A DNA stretch of 42,242 bases from Desulfofundulus thermobenzoicus (GTDB taxonomy: Bacteria; Bacillota; Desulfotomaculia; Desulfotomaculales; Desulfovirgulaceae): positions 1 through 42,242 of the forward strand of contig NZ_WHYR01000030.1 in the NCBI RefSeq assembly GCF_009428905.1. Direction: 5' to 3'. Below the pieces are notes generated by a model. The model made no database searches. It worked only from the letters and a program-made list of their open reading frames with translations, and was not told where the DNA came from. This document shows, piece after piece, positions 23,837-31,154 of the stretch. Every line of letters begins with the position of its first letter. Position 1 is the first letter of the stretch. A program made the position numbers and the translations under genes.

Positions 23837-24358
23837 ATGTCCCAAATTTTATCCCTGGTCAGAAGCCGTTATTCCGTCAGGCATTACAAACCCGATGAAT
23901 TTCCCCGGGCGTTTCTGGATCAGATCCTGGAGGCCGCCCGCTGGGCACCTTCCGCCGGCAACCTGCAGCCCTGGTTCTTTTACGTGGTGACCCGGCAGGA
24001 AGATAAGGAGGCCCTGGCGCAGGCCGCCCTGAACCAGCGCTTTATCGTTCAGGCGCCGGTGGTGATTGTGGTTTGCGCCGAGCCGGAGCGATCGGCCCGG
24101 GTATATGGTGAACGGGGCCGCCGTCTCTACTGTTATCAGGATACGGCCGCCGCCGTGCAGAACATGCTGCTGACCGCCACCGCCCTGGGTCTGGGGGCCT
24201 GCTGGGTCGGCGCCTTTGACGAGGAGCGGGTTGGCCGTTACCTGGGAGTGCCCGCTGGCCGGATACCGGTGGCCATTGTTCCGGTGGGCTATCCCGCCGA
24301 TGATCCCTCCCGCCGCCCAAAGAGAAGAGAGATAGAAGAGATAGTGAGTTTTGTTTAA
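23837..24358 (+). CDS. Nitroreductase-family FMN protein
   Basis: A 173-aa flavoprotein. SRYSVRHYKPDEF at the N-terminus is the usual FMN-phosphate binding opening. The motif AARWAPSAGNLQPWFFYVV and the later GLGACWVGAFDEE complete the family pattern. Enzymes of this fold reduce nitro compounds, quinones or flavins with NAD(P)H. The physiological substrate is unknown. ATG 23837 follows GCAGGAGG. The preceding 245 bp (23592-23836) contain only an AT-rich promoter-like stretch (CATAATATAAT around 23800-23810). Confidence 0.88.
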   Translation: MSQILSLVRSRYSVRHYKPDEFPRAFLDQILEAARWAPSAGNLQPWFFYVVTRQEDKEALAQAALNQRFIVQAPVVIVVCAEPERSARVYGERGRRLYCYQDTAAAVQNMLLTATALGLGACWVGAFDEERVGRYLGVPAGRIPVAIVPVGYPADDPSRRPKRREIEEIVSFV

Positions 24359-24426
24359 TCCGGCGGCCGGTCTTAAGGCCGTGTCTTATTTTTAGGACCA
24401 CTGGCATGTGCCGGTTGGGAAAACCA

Positions 24427-24456
24427 TTGACAGCATGAGAAAGGAAAGAATATAAT
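24427..24456 (+). promoter_or_regulatory. Promoter of the second Crp/Fnr gene
   Basis: TTGACA (24427-24432) and TATAAT (24451-24456), both perfect, 18-bp spacer. The leader to the start codon is about 140 nt. It contains the inverted repeat AAAACAAG ... CTTGTTTT around 24510-24540, which could be an operator or a weak attenuator hairpin followed by AATAAAA. Confidence 0.85.
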
Positions 24457-24601
24457 TATTGATAAATATATTAATTATACAACAGCTCCGATTTAAATAA
24501 CCGGGTGCTTAAAACAAGTCCAATCTTGATCTTGTTTTAATAAAAACTTTGTCAAATCCAATGATTAACGACCAACGACCTTTTCCCGGGAGGTGCTAAA
24601 A

Positions 24602-25270
24602 ATGGGTGGGGTCAATTTGGAAACAGTGACCCTGGATGATATAGAGAAAATGCTTATTCGTCAGGCCGGTTCCACCGTTCATTATCCGAAAGGTCACGTT
24701 ATTTTCGCTGCCGGCGATCTGGCGGACCGGGTGTATCTCATTGAAAGCGGTTGGGTAAAGATTTACCGTTTGTCAGCCGACGGGCGGCGGGTGACGGTGG
24801 GCAGTATCCGCAGTCCGGGGGAGTTAATGGGCCTGGCCGAGACCTTATGGGGCGGCGAGCGTACCTGTTTCGCAGGGGCCATTAATAACGTAACTATGGT
24901 GGTGTTGCGCAAAAACAAGTTCGAAGACCTGATGGGCGCCCATCCCTTTTTGGCCATCAAGGTTGCCAAGCTTCTGGGCGCCCGTATGCGGGAAGCCGAG
25001 GCCATTATTCATGAAATGGTCTGCTGGCAGGCCCCGGGCCGTCTGGCCCTGACCCTGTTGAAAATGGGCGAGCGCTGTGGCACGGAAACCAAAGGCGGCA
25101 TTAAAATAGATCTGCAGCTAACCCATGAGGAACTGGCCAATATGGTGGGTACCTCCCGGCAAACAGTGACATCCCTTTTAAATACTTTCAAGCAGGAGAA
25201 AAGCATCGCTTACGAAGGAAGGGCCATCAATATTGTCGATCCGGATAAACTGGCCCGCTGGATAATGTAA
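24602..25270 (+). CDS. Crp/Fnr family transcriptional regulator
   Basis: A 222-aa regulator starting at ATG 24602, 7 nt after GGGAGGTG (GTG 24593 also in frame). The N-terminal effector barrel (about 25-115) has YPKGHVIFAAGDLADRVYLIESGWVKIYR and SPGELMGLAE at the ligand-pocket position. The winged helix is in LTHEELANMVGTSRQTVTSLLNTF. Ligand unknown; no Fnr-type N-terminal cysteines. It has a consensus promoter and a strong terminator, so it is monocistronic. Two dyads with a shared TGACAT-N5-ATGTC core lie just downstream (25685) and near a chemoreceptor (33410), and these are candidate sites for a Crp-type protein. That link is inference. Confidence 0.9.
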   Translation: MGGVNLETVTLDDIEKMLIRQAGSTVHYPKGHVIFAAGDLADRVYLIESGWVKIYRLSADGRRVTVGSIRSPGELMGLAETLWGGERTCFAGAINNVTMVVLRKNKFEDLMGAHPFLAIKVAKLLGARMREAEAIIHEMVCWQAPGRLALTLLKMGERCGTETKGGIKIDLQLTHEELANMVGTSRQTVTSLLNTFKQEKSIAYEGRAINIVDPDKLARWIM

Positions 25271-25301
25271 GCCGGCCGGCTGAGGGCCGGCTTAATTTTT
25301 T
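25269..25301 (+). terminator. Terminator of the second Crp/Fnr gene
   Basis: Perfect 9-bp stem AAGCCGGCC / GGCCGGCTT, 7-nt loop, then AATTTTTT. The stem includes the last base of the stop codon. Confidence 0.9.
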
Positions 25302-25515
25302 GGGATTTGATGAAACTTTTGGATGCGCCGGGTATTTAAAGCGAATTCTGGGACTGGACAGGGTTCTTGACTCCCTTGAGGGACGCCTTTGTTATTCCGG
25401 TGACAGCGCTTTGCAAGGGTTTACCCCGGGTGGTGGTTGAACCGGCCGGCTTACAGGAACATGGAAATGGAAAGTGGTAAAACAGGGGTTAATGTATTGA
25501 AACGAATTAAAGAGG

Positions 25516-25539
25516 TTAAGGACCCCCGGGGGTCCTTAA
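25516..25539. repeat. 24-bp perfect palindrome
   Basis: Half TTAAGGACCCCC followed by its exact reverse complement with no loop. It could be an operator or a cruciform, or a hairpin of 10 bp with a 4-nt loop in RNA. No U-run follows. Confidence 0.85.
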
Positions 25540-25653
25540 TCCGGGAAAGATCTTTGCCCCGGGTTGAAGCCGCACCGTTATTCTTTTCCTGGCACCTCAA
25601 GCAAGGTGAATACTTGTTTCCAGGGAATATATGTTCATAATATGTCAAATAGA

Positions 25654-25716
25654 AGACAAAATAAGCGTCATCAAGATGACATATATAATGTCAGCAAGAT
25701 GACGCTTGTTTTGTCT
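25654..25716. promoter_or_regulatory. 63-bp nested dyad with TGACAT-N5-ATGTCA core
   Basis: Outer arms of 19 bp (25654-25672 and 25698-25716) match with one mismatch. The inner arms TGACAT (25677-25682) and ATGTCA (25688-25693) share the same centre at 25685. It may be a regulator-binding site, or a bidirectional terminator, since GCGTCATC / GATGACGC is followed by a T-rich run on each strand. The string AGATGACATAT recurs at 33422-33432. Confidence 0.6.
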
Positions 25717-25891
25717 TTTACACGACACGGGTCCCGCCCCGGATCTGTTATCGTTAGTATAAGTTAAAGTTATATTAAATGGTGGTTAGCAGGGGGGTGA
25801 TGACTATCGATCGATAACGAGGCAACTGGCATTGTGGTAATTTGCAGTAGTTGCTTTTTTCGGGATTCGTGACAAAGTGAGGAATGGAATT

Positions 25892-26284
25892 ATGAACAAA
25901 TGGTTGGAAAGGATAAATCGCCTGCTTCATCCCCACCGGGCCAGGCAGGAGAAGCTGATGTCCCGCATGACCGAATACAGGGAACTGTCTTCCCTGGCCA
26001 TGGAAATAGGGGATCGTACCACTTATGCCATGCTGCAAAGGGAAATGAACGAAATGTTTTGCGAATACCTGGCCTGGTGTTTTCTGGACGGAATCGGCTT
26101 TTTGATCCCCCACGCTTTGTTTATGTGGTTGCTTAGCCTTAAGTTCAGGGTAATCTCATTACCTGCAATTGGCAGTGAAGTAAATATAATTATCTGGTAT
26201 CCCCTTCTGGCCATCATGTTTTATTTACTACGCTGGAGATGGAGAAAAAGACAGACACGTACTCCTGGTATGATTACGGGTTAA
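25892..26284 (+). CDS. Small membrane protein upstream of a TauE/SafE permease
   Basis: A 130-aa protein starting at ATG 25892 (MNKWLERIN). The charged N-terminal half contains a helix rich in Arg, Glu and Met (MSRMTEYRELSSLAMEIGDRTTYAMLQREMNEMF). It is followed by two membrane segments (about 68-86 and 98-116) and a basic tail (RWRWRKRQ). I do not recognise a named family. It is 58 bp upstream of a sulfite-exporter-type permease in the same orientation and is probably co-transcribed with it, perhaps as an accessory subunit. Confidence 0.65.
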   Translation: MNKWLERINRLLHPHRARQEKLMSRMTEYRELSSLAMEIGDRTTYAMLQREMNEMFCEYLAWCFLDGIGFLIPHALFMWLLSLKFRVISLPAIGSEVNIIIWYPLLAIMFYLLRWRWRKRQTRTPGMITG

Positions 26285-26341
26285 TTAATCAGCACTAAGT
26301 TACTGTGCAGCATAAAGGACAATACGGAGGTGCATTATTAA

Positions 26342-27298
26342 ATGGAATTTCACGTGGCGGGTGTTACTGTCAGCCCAATAATCATTATTCTGTGGATGCT
26401 CTTTGTAGGCTTTGTCTTTTCCACCATCGGCGCTGCCGGAGGCATCCTGGCCGGGGTGGGCCACATCACCGTCTTTGGCATGAAAAAGGCGAACATCATT
26501 AAACCCATGAACCAGATTCTCACCCTGGTCAGCCCCATTATCTCCACGCCCCTGTACCTGCGGGAGAAGCGCCTGGTGGTCCCGGCCGCGGTGGCCCTGG
26601 GCCTGGGCGGTATCGTCGGTGCGTTGATTGGTTCATGGCTGTCCCATACCTACCTGCCGGATATGAAATCCTACAAGCCTCTTTTCGGTCTGATCACCTT
26701 TGTTATTGCCGGCCGTCTCTGGTATGAGCTTACCCCCGGTTTCCGGGAAAGGCAGCAGGCCATTAAGAAGGCCACCAAGGCCTTTGAAAACAGAGTCAAA
26801 GAATTGAAGGCCGCCGGCAAGCTCAACGAACTGAAGGAAATTGGGGTCAAATTCACTGAAATGGGCATTAACAACACCTTTACCTTTGCCGGCGAAACCT
26901 TCCGTTACAATGCACTCTCTCCCTTTATCGTGGGTGCCCTGGTGGCCATTATTTCAGCGGCCCTGGGCGTGGGCGGGGGCTTCCTGCTGGTTCCTTACCT
27001 GAGCAGTATGCTGGGTTTTCCCATGTTTATCGTGGCCGGCACTTCCACCCTGTCCATCCTGGTTTCTTCGGCCACCAGTATCGGCAACTACCTCCGCATG
27101 GGCAGCAACCTGGACTTTGCCATGATCGGATTTGAGCTGGTTGGTATTCTGATTGGTTCTTACCTGGGTCCCACCCTTTCCAAGTACATCAAGGGTGTTT
27201 ACCTGAAGGGCTTCCTGGCGGTGGTGCTTACCTACATCGGCATTGGTTACGTTTTCGGTCCCATGATCAAGGCTGCCATCGGCATAAGCATCATCTAG
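26342..27298 (+). CDS. TauE/SafE family permease (probable sulfite / organosulfur anion exporter)
   Basis: A 318-aa membrane protein with about eight helices in two repeats. The first repeat has FVFSTIGAAGGILAGVGHITVFGMKKANIIKPMNQ, the second ISAALGVGGGFLLVPYLSSMLGFPMFIVAGTS. Both are the Gly-rich family signatures. An unusual ~50-residue charged cytoplasmic insert lies between the halves (about 125-180, with KKATKAFENRVKELKAAGKLNELKEIG). Transport of sulfite or related anions is the family guess and would suit a sulfur-metabolising anaerobe. ATG 26342 follows ACGGAGGTG. A hairpin follows the gene. Confidence 0.88.
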   Translation: MEFHVAGVTVSPIIIILWMLFVGFVFSTIGAAGGILAGVGHITVFGMKKANIIKPMNQILTLVSPIISTPLYLREKRLVVPAAVALGLGGIVGALIGSWLSHTYLPDMKSYKPLFGLITFVIAGRLWYELTPGFRERQQAIKKATKAFENRVKELKAAGKLNELKEIGVKFTEMGINNTFTFAGETFRYNALSPFIVGALVAIISAALGVGGGFLLVPYLSSMLGFPMFIVAGTSTLSILVSSATSIGNYLRMGSNLDFAMIGFELVGILIGSYLGPTLSKYIKGVYLKGFLAVVLTYIGIGYVFGPMIKAAIGISII

Positions 27299-27315
27299 CG
27301 GATAGGTAATCGGGT

Positions 27316-27337
27316 GGGCCGGTCGGTTGACCGGCCC
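27316..27337 (+). terminator. Hairpin after the TauE/SafE gene
   Basis: Perfect 9-bp stem GGGCCGGTC / GACCGGCCC with loop GGTT, followed only by TTG. It may be a weak terminator or a processing site before the DUF169 gene. Confidence 0.6.
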
Positions 27338-27432
27338 TTGCCGGACAAATGGTACAAAAAACCAGCCAGCGGATTTTGTAATACGGTCCCGAACAGCGGA
27401 ACTGAATACTTTCAGGAAAGGAGAGCGCCAAA

Positions 27433-28212
27433 GTGAGCGAGGAAAAGATGACCTATGCCGAAGCGCAGGAAATCTTTGAGCGTTTGTTAAAGCTGGACTA
27501 TCATCCGGTGGCCATCAAATTTTTCGATTCCCTGGAAGAAGCAGAGAAATACGAAGCAGAAAAAAAAGCGGCGGCCAAAATTACCTTCTGTCAGTTTACC
27601 GCCGCCTCTCGCATGGCTAATTATGTTTTAAAGGGTACCGATGAAAATATCATGTGTGACAACTGCCTGACCACCTTTGGCTTCCGGGAACCCTCCGATG
27701 AAGAGGCCAAAGGCCACGAGAAGTACGTGGTGGATCCCGAGTTTGCCAAAGAAGTGTTAAAAACCAAGCCCCGCATGCCCCTGGGCCAGATGAAAGCCTT
27801 TCTTACGGCACCATTGGCCAAAACGCCGGTGGAACCCGATGTGGTCATGTTCATCTGCAACCCGTTGCAGGCCTATCATATCCTGAACGATTATATCGGC
27901 GCCTTTAAAGTGCACCCCCTGCAGTTCAACCACACGGTGAACTCGGCCGTTTGCGGCGGGGTTGTCTGGACCTTTCTTACCCACAAACCCAATATGAATA
28001 CCATGTGCTCGGGCAGCTATACTTCCGGGAAGACGGAAAAGGGCGAGGTCAATGTCTTTATCCCGGGGGATCAAATCCTGGGAGTGGCCCGGCAGCTCAA
28101 ATACCGCACCGAAGTATGCCACGGCGCTTCCTTCCCCTACACCGGAACGGAGTGGCCGGGGCTGGATGTCTGCAAAAAATGTCCCATGGTTAAATTTAAA
28201 GATTTGGAGTAG
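27433..28212 (+). CDS. DUF169 family protein
   Basis: A 259-aa soluble protein. The N-terminal part has LLKLDYHPVAIKFFDS, typical of the family's opening ('pPvav'), then TFCQFTAASR and MCDNCLTTFGF. Later come the conserved core with FICNPLQAYHILN, AVCGGVVWTF and the C-terminal CSGSYTSGKTEKGEVNVFIPGDQ. Several conserved Cys (CQF, CDNC, CGG, CKKCP) could bind metal or a cluster, but no function is established. The family is common in anaerobes. GTG 27433 is preceded by AGGAAAGGAG. It lies downstream of the TauE/SafE gene in the same orientation. Confidence 0.85.
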   Translation: MSEEKMTYAEAQEIFERLLKLDYHPVAIKFFDSLEEAEKYEAEKKAAAKITFCQFTAASRMANYVLKGTDENIMCDNCLTTFGFREPSDEEAKGHEKYVVDPEFAKEVLKTKPRMPLGQMKAFLTAPLAKTPVEPDVVMFICNPLQAYHILNDYIGAFKVHPLQFNHTVNSAVCGGVVWTFLTHKPNMNTMCSGSYTSGKTEKGEVNVFIPGDQILGVARQLKYRTEVCHGASFPYTGTEWPGLDVCKKCPMVKFKDLE

Positions 28213-28288
28213 GCAAAAAAGATAATTAATAGTAGAATTAAAAAGCGTTAAACAAAAATAGATAAAACCGAAAAGAGAAAATGAGAAG

Positions 28289-28310
28289 CAGCCTTAAGGG
28301 CTGTTTTTTG
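28289..28310 (+). terminator. Terminator after the DUF169 gene
   Basis: Stem CAGCC / GGCTG with a 5-nt loop followed by six Ts, 77 bp after the stop codon. Confidence 0.75.
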
Positions 28311-28379
28311 TTTATATATTTTTATGAACTATTGCAACCCATTAACTTATACTATTATCTCAGAATTGTCTCTAAAAGA

Positions 28380-28446
28380 ATGTCTGTTAGAAGACAGACG
28401 TTCGGTCCTTTCCCCGACATTTTCATTTACTCTTTTGTGTTATAAT
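28380..28446 (+). promoter_or_regulatory. Dyad and promoter of the molybdopterin redox operon
   Basis: TATAAT at 28441-28446 has no good -35 box. The dyad GTCTGT-N6-ACAGAC (28382-28399) is centred about 62 bp upstream of the expected transcription start. That position is typical for Crp/Fnr-type class I activation. The activator is unknown. Confidence 0.5.
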
Positions 28447-28512
28447 CACTTTCGATAAGAATTAATTATTATTGCTATATGAATGTTACCGTACTCGGGG
28501 AGGGACTTAAAT

Positions 28513-30606
28513 TTGTCAGATAAAAAAATTATTCATAGTATTTGCTTTATGTGTACAGTAAGGTGCCCTATTGTGGTTATGGTTGAAAACAACGACGTCA
28601 GGCTCATTGAAGGCAACCCGCATGTTTCCGGCATAGAAGGTAGCATTTGTGCCAGAGGAGCGGCTGGCGTAGGTCTTTTAAATGATCAGGAAAGGCTGAA
28701 AAAGCCATTGATCAGAACTGGCCCCAGGGGTTCCGGTAAGTGGAAGGAAGCCACCTGGGAAGAAGCGCTGGATTATATAGCCCAAAAGATCAATGAGATA
28801 AAGGGGAGGTATGGTGCTCGTAGTATAGCCCTGGCTGAAAGGGCCCACCTTAACTCACATATAAGCAAAACCTTCGTCAGGGCTCTGGGATCACCTAATT
28901 ATTTTACCCACGACTCTTGCTGTAAGGGTTCTTTAAACACGGCTTTCCGGTCTCTGACCGGTTACACCGATGCACGGGTGGGGGTGGATCTGGGTCGAAC
29001 AAAGCATGTAATCTTTTACGGTCGTAATATTTTTGAATCTTTAGAGCTGAAGCAGGTTAAACAACTGGTAAAGGCCATGGAAAATGGGGCAAAAGTGACC
29101 TATATCGATCCCAGGGTTACCATTACAGCCACCAGGGCGGATAAGTATTTGATGATCAGGCCGGGTACCGATCTGGCGCTCAATTATGCTTTAATGCATG
29201 TTATTTTAAAAGAAAAACTTTACGATCGGGAATATGTCCGGCGCTGGGTGCTGGGTCTGGAAAGGCTTCGCGACTTTGTGGAACCCTGTACTCCGGAATG
29301 GGCGGAAAAGGAAACCGGCATACCGGCCTATGAGATTGTGAACCTTGCCCGGGAGGCGAGCGAGGCCAGTCCCGCGGTTATATTTCATTACGGATATCGT
29401 TCTTCCAATTATACCAATGAAATATATTTCAGGAGATCCATTATCATGTTGAATGCCCTTTTGGGCAGCATTGAGACGCCCGGTGGTATTTTCTTTAAAA
29501 AGGGACTCAAGGATGCGGGGAAAAAACCTTTGAGGAAGTTAACGGATCAAGAACTGCCTGAAGTAAAGGAGGTTAGATGTGACGGTGTAGGTACTCCTGA
29601 ATTTCCTTTGCCAGATTCGAGCCATGGAGTGGTCCAAATGCTGCCTGAAGCGATCCTGGCGGAAGACCCCTATCCCGTCAAGGCTTTAATTGTCTGGCGA
29701 TTTGATCCCCTCCTCTCTATTCCGGATTACGAAAAGAACATGCGTGCTCTAGAAAAACTGGATTTACTGGTAAGTATTGATATACAGTTCAGTGAAACCG
29801 CCTGGTATTCCGATGTAATCCTGCCGGAGTCCATCTACCTGGAAAGGGGCGATTCCATCCAGGAGGCAGCTGGTTTGAAGCCCGCCCTCTTTATCAGGAA
29901 GCCTGCCGTGACGCCGAGATATGATACCAGGCCGGGTTGGGAAATCATGAAGCTCCTGGCCGAAAGATTGGGTATCGGACGTTATTTCCCTTATAATTCT
30001 CTGGAAGAATTATGGAACTATCAGCTGGAAGGTACGGGAATCAGTTTAAACGATTTTGCGGAAAAGGGATTTGTCGAAGTGATTGACAGGCCCATCTACT
30101 GGGACCGGAAAGACGGAATTAAACTGAATACCCCGTCCGGGAAGATTGAGTTTGTATCCAGTTTGCTGGAGAATAACGGTTTTCCATCATTTCCCGACTA
30201 TGAGCCGGTCTCCCCTCCCCCGCCGGGGCATTTCCGCTTGATGGTTGGACGCATGGCGGTTCATACCCATGTTTCGACGCAGAATAACCGGTACTTAAGC
30301 GAGCTGGTACCCGAGAACGTCCTCTGGATTAACAGACAGGAAGCGGAGAGGCTGGGGATAAAAGAAGGGCAGATGGTGGAAGTCAAATCCCACCGGGGCA
30401 GGGGTCTTATACGTGCCTACGTCACAGATCTCATTCATCCCGAGGCCGTTTTCATGTTGCACGGGTTCGGCCGTAATGTTCCTTTACAATCCAGGTGTTT
30501 CAATAAAGGCGCCAGCGATACCATGCTCCAGGAAAATATATCCGATCTGGTTGGTGGAAGTCCGGCGCTGCAGCATGTTTTTGTAACCGTAAAACCAGTC
30601 CAGTGA
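28513..30606 (+). CDS. Cytoplasmic molybdopterin oxidoreductase, DMSO-reductase family
   Basis: A 697-aa enzyme starting at TTG 28513, 7 nt after GGGGAGGGA. The N-terminal [4Fe-4S] site is C-x2-C-x3-C ... C (ICFMCTVRC, then SICARG). The molybdopterin-guanine-dinucleotide folds follow: SPNYFTHDSCCKGS holds the likely Cys ligand to Mo or W, ALIVWRFDPLLS and VILPESIYLERGDSI the middle domain, and HTHVSTQNNRYLSELVPE the C-terminal cofactor domain. There is no Tat signal, so it works in the cytoplasm, unlike respiratory polysulfide or arsenate reductases with similar sequences. It heads an operon with a ferredoxin and an NAD(P)H flavoprotein. The substrate is unknown. Confidence 0.88.
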   Translation: MSDKKIIHSICFMCTVRCPIVVMVENNDVRLIEGNPHVSGIEGSICARGAAGVGLLNDQERLKKPLIRTGPRGSGKWKEATWEEALDYIAQKINEIKGRYGARSIALAERAHLNSHISKTFVRALGSPNYFTHDSCCKGSLNTAFRSLTGYTDARVGVDLGRTKHVIFYGRNIFESLELKQVKQLVKAMENGAKVTYIDPRVTITATRADKYLMIRPGTDLALNYALMHVILKEKLYDREYVRRWVLGLERLRDFVEPCTPEWAEKETGIPAYEIVNLAREASEASPAVIFHYGYRSSNYTNEIYFRRSIIMLNALLGSIETPGGIFFKKGLKDAGKKPLRKLTDQELPEVKEVRCDGVGTPEFPLPDSSHGVVQMLPEAILAEDPYPVKALIVWRFDPLLSIPDYEKNMRALEKLDLLVSIDIQFSETAWYSDVILPESIYLERGDSIQEAAGLKPALFIRKPAVTPRYDTRPGWEIMKLLAERLGIGRYFPYNSLEELWNYQLEGTGISLNDFAEKGFVEVIDRPIYWDRKDGIKLNTPSGKIEFVSSLLENNGFPSFPDYEPVSPPPPGHFRLMVGRMAVHTHVSTQNNRYLSELVPENVLWINRQEAERLGIKEGQMVEVKSHRGRGLIRAYVTDLIHPEAVFMLHGFGRNVPLQSRCFNKGASDTMLQENISDLVGGSPALQHVFVTVKPVQ

Positions 30607-30630
30607 TTTACCGGTCAGGAGGTTGATGGC

Positions 30631-31152
30631 ATGAGTTATTATTCCCTCCATCAAAATGAAAGGAAATGCATTTCCTGCCATAGTTGCGAAGTACAGTGCA
30701 TGGTTAATAAAGGTTTACCTCCTGGCTCCCGCCTGAATGAGATCATTGCGGTGGGTCCCGTGAAGGTGGAGGGGCAGCCCCGGGTGCTTTACCTGTTCAT
30801 GTCCTGTTTCCATTGTGAAGTGCCCTGGTGCGTGCGGGCCTGTCCCACCGGGGCCATGCAGAAACGGGCAAAGGACGGCGTTGTTTTTGTGGATCAGGAA
30901 ATTTGCGTAGGTTGCAAGAGCTGCATCCTGGCCTGCCCCTGGGGCGCGCCTCAATGGGATGAGAAGAAAGGCAAAGTAATCAAGTGCGATTATTGTAAGG
31001 ATAGAATTGACGCGGGATTAAAACCGGCCTGTGTCAGTGCCTGCCCCACGAACAGCCTGGGTTTTGACCGGACTGAACGTGTACCAAATGAAAAGCGAAA
31101 ACAATTTGCCCGCCAAATTTTCGAGGCAAAATATGCCACAAGGGGCCTTTAA
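30631..31152 (+). CDS. Four-cluster ferredoxin subunit (DmsB/PsrB/CooF type)
   Basis: A 173-aa electron-transfer subunit with four Cys groups: CISCHSCEVQC, CFHCEVPWCVRAC, CVGCKSCILAC and CDYCKDR..ACVSACPT. There is no signal peptide. It lies 24 bp after the molybdoenzyme gene and 2 bp before the flavoprotein gene, so it most likely carries electrons between them. Confidence 0.92.
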   Translation: MSYYSLHQNERKCISCHSCEVQCMVNKGLPPGSRLNEIIAVGPVKVEGQPRVLYLFMSCFHCEVPWCVRACPTGAMQKRAKDGVVFVDQEICVGCKSCILACPWGAPQWDEKKGKVIKCDYCKDRIDAGLKPACVSACPTNSLGFDRTERVPNEKRKQFARQIFEAKYATRGL

Positions 31153-31154
31153 CC

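Larger units (their letters stand above)
25302..25891. other. 590-bp intergenic stretch with two strong palindromes
   Basis: No convincing gene: the frames present have poor composition and no good ribosome-binding sites. It holds a 24-bp perfect palindrome (25516-25539) and a 63-bp dyad (25654-25716). After the dyad the DNA is AT-rich up to the start of the small membrane-protein gene. Confidence 0.6.

Noticed and set aside
25437..25640. Short frames on both strands around the 24-bp palindrome
   Set aside because: No ribosome-binding sites, no recognisable motifs, and they exist on both strands because of the palindrome.
9470..25860. GTAATTTGCAGTA seen near 9470 and again near 25840
   Set aside because: Only 13 bp, in AT-rich spacer, with no shared structure around it.
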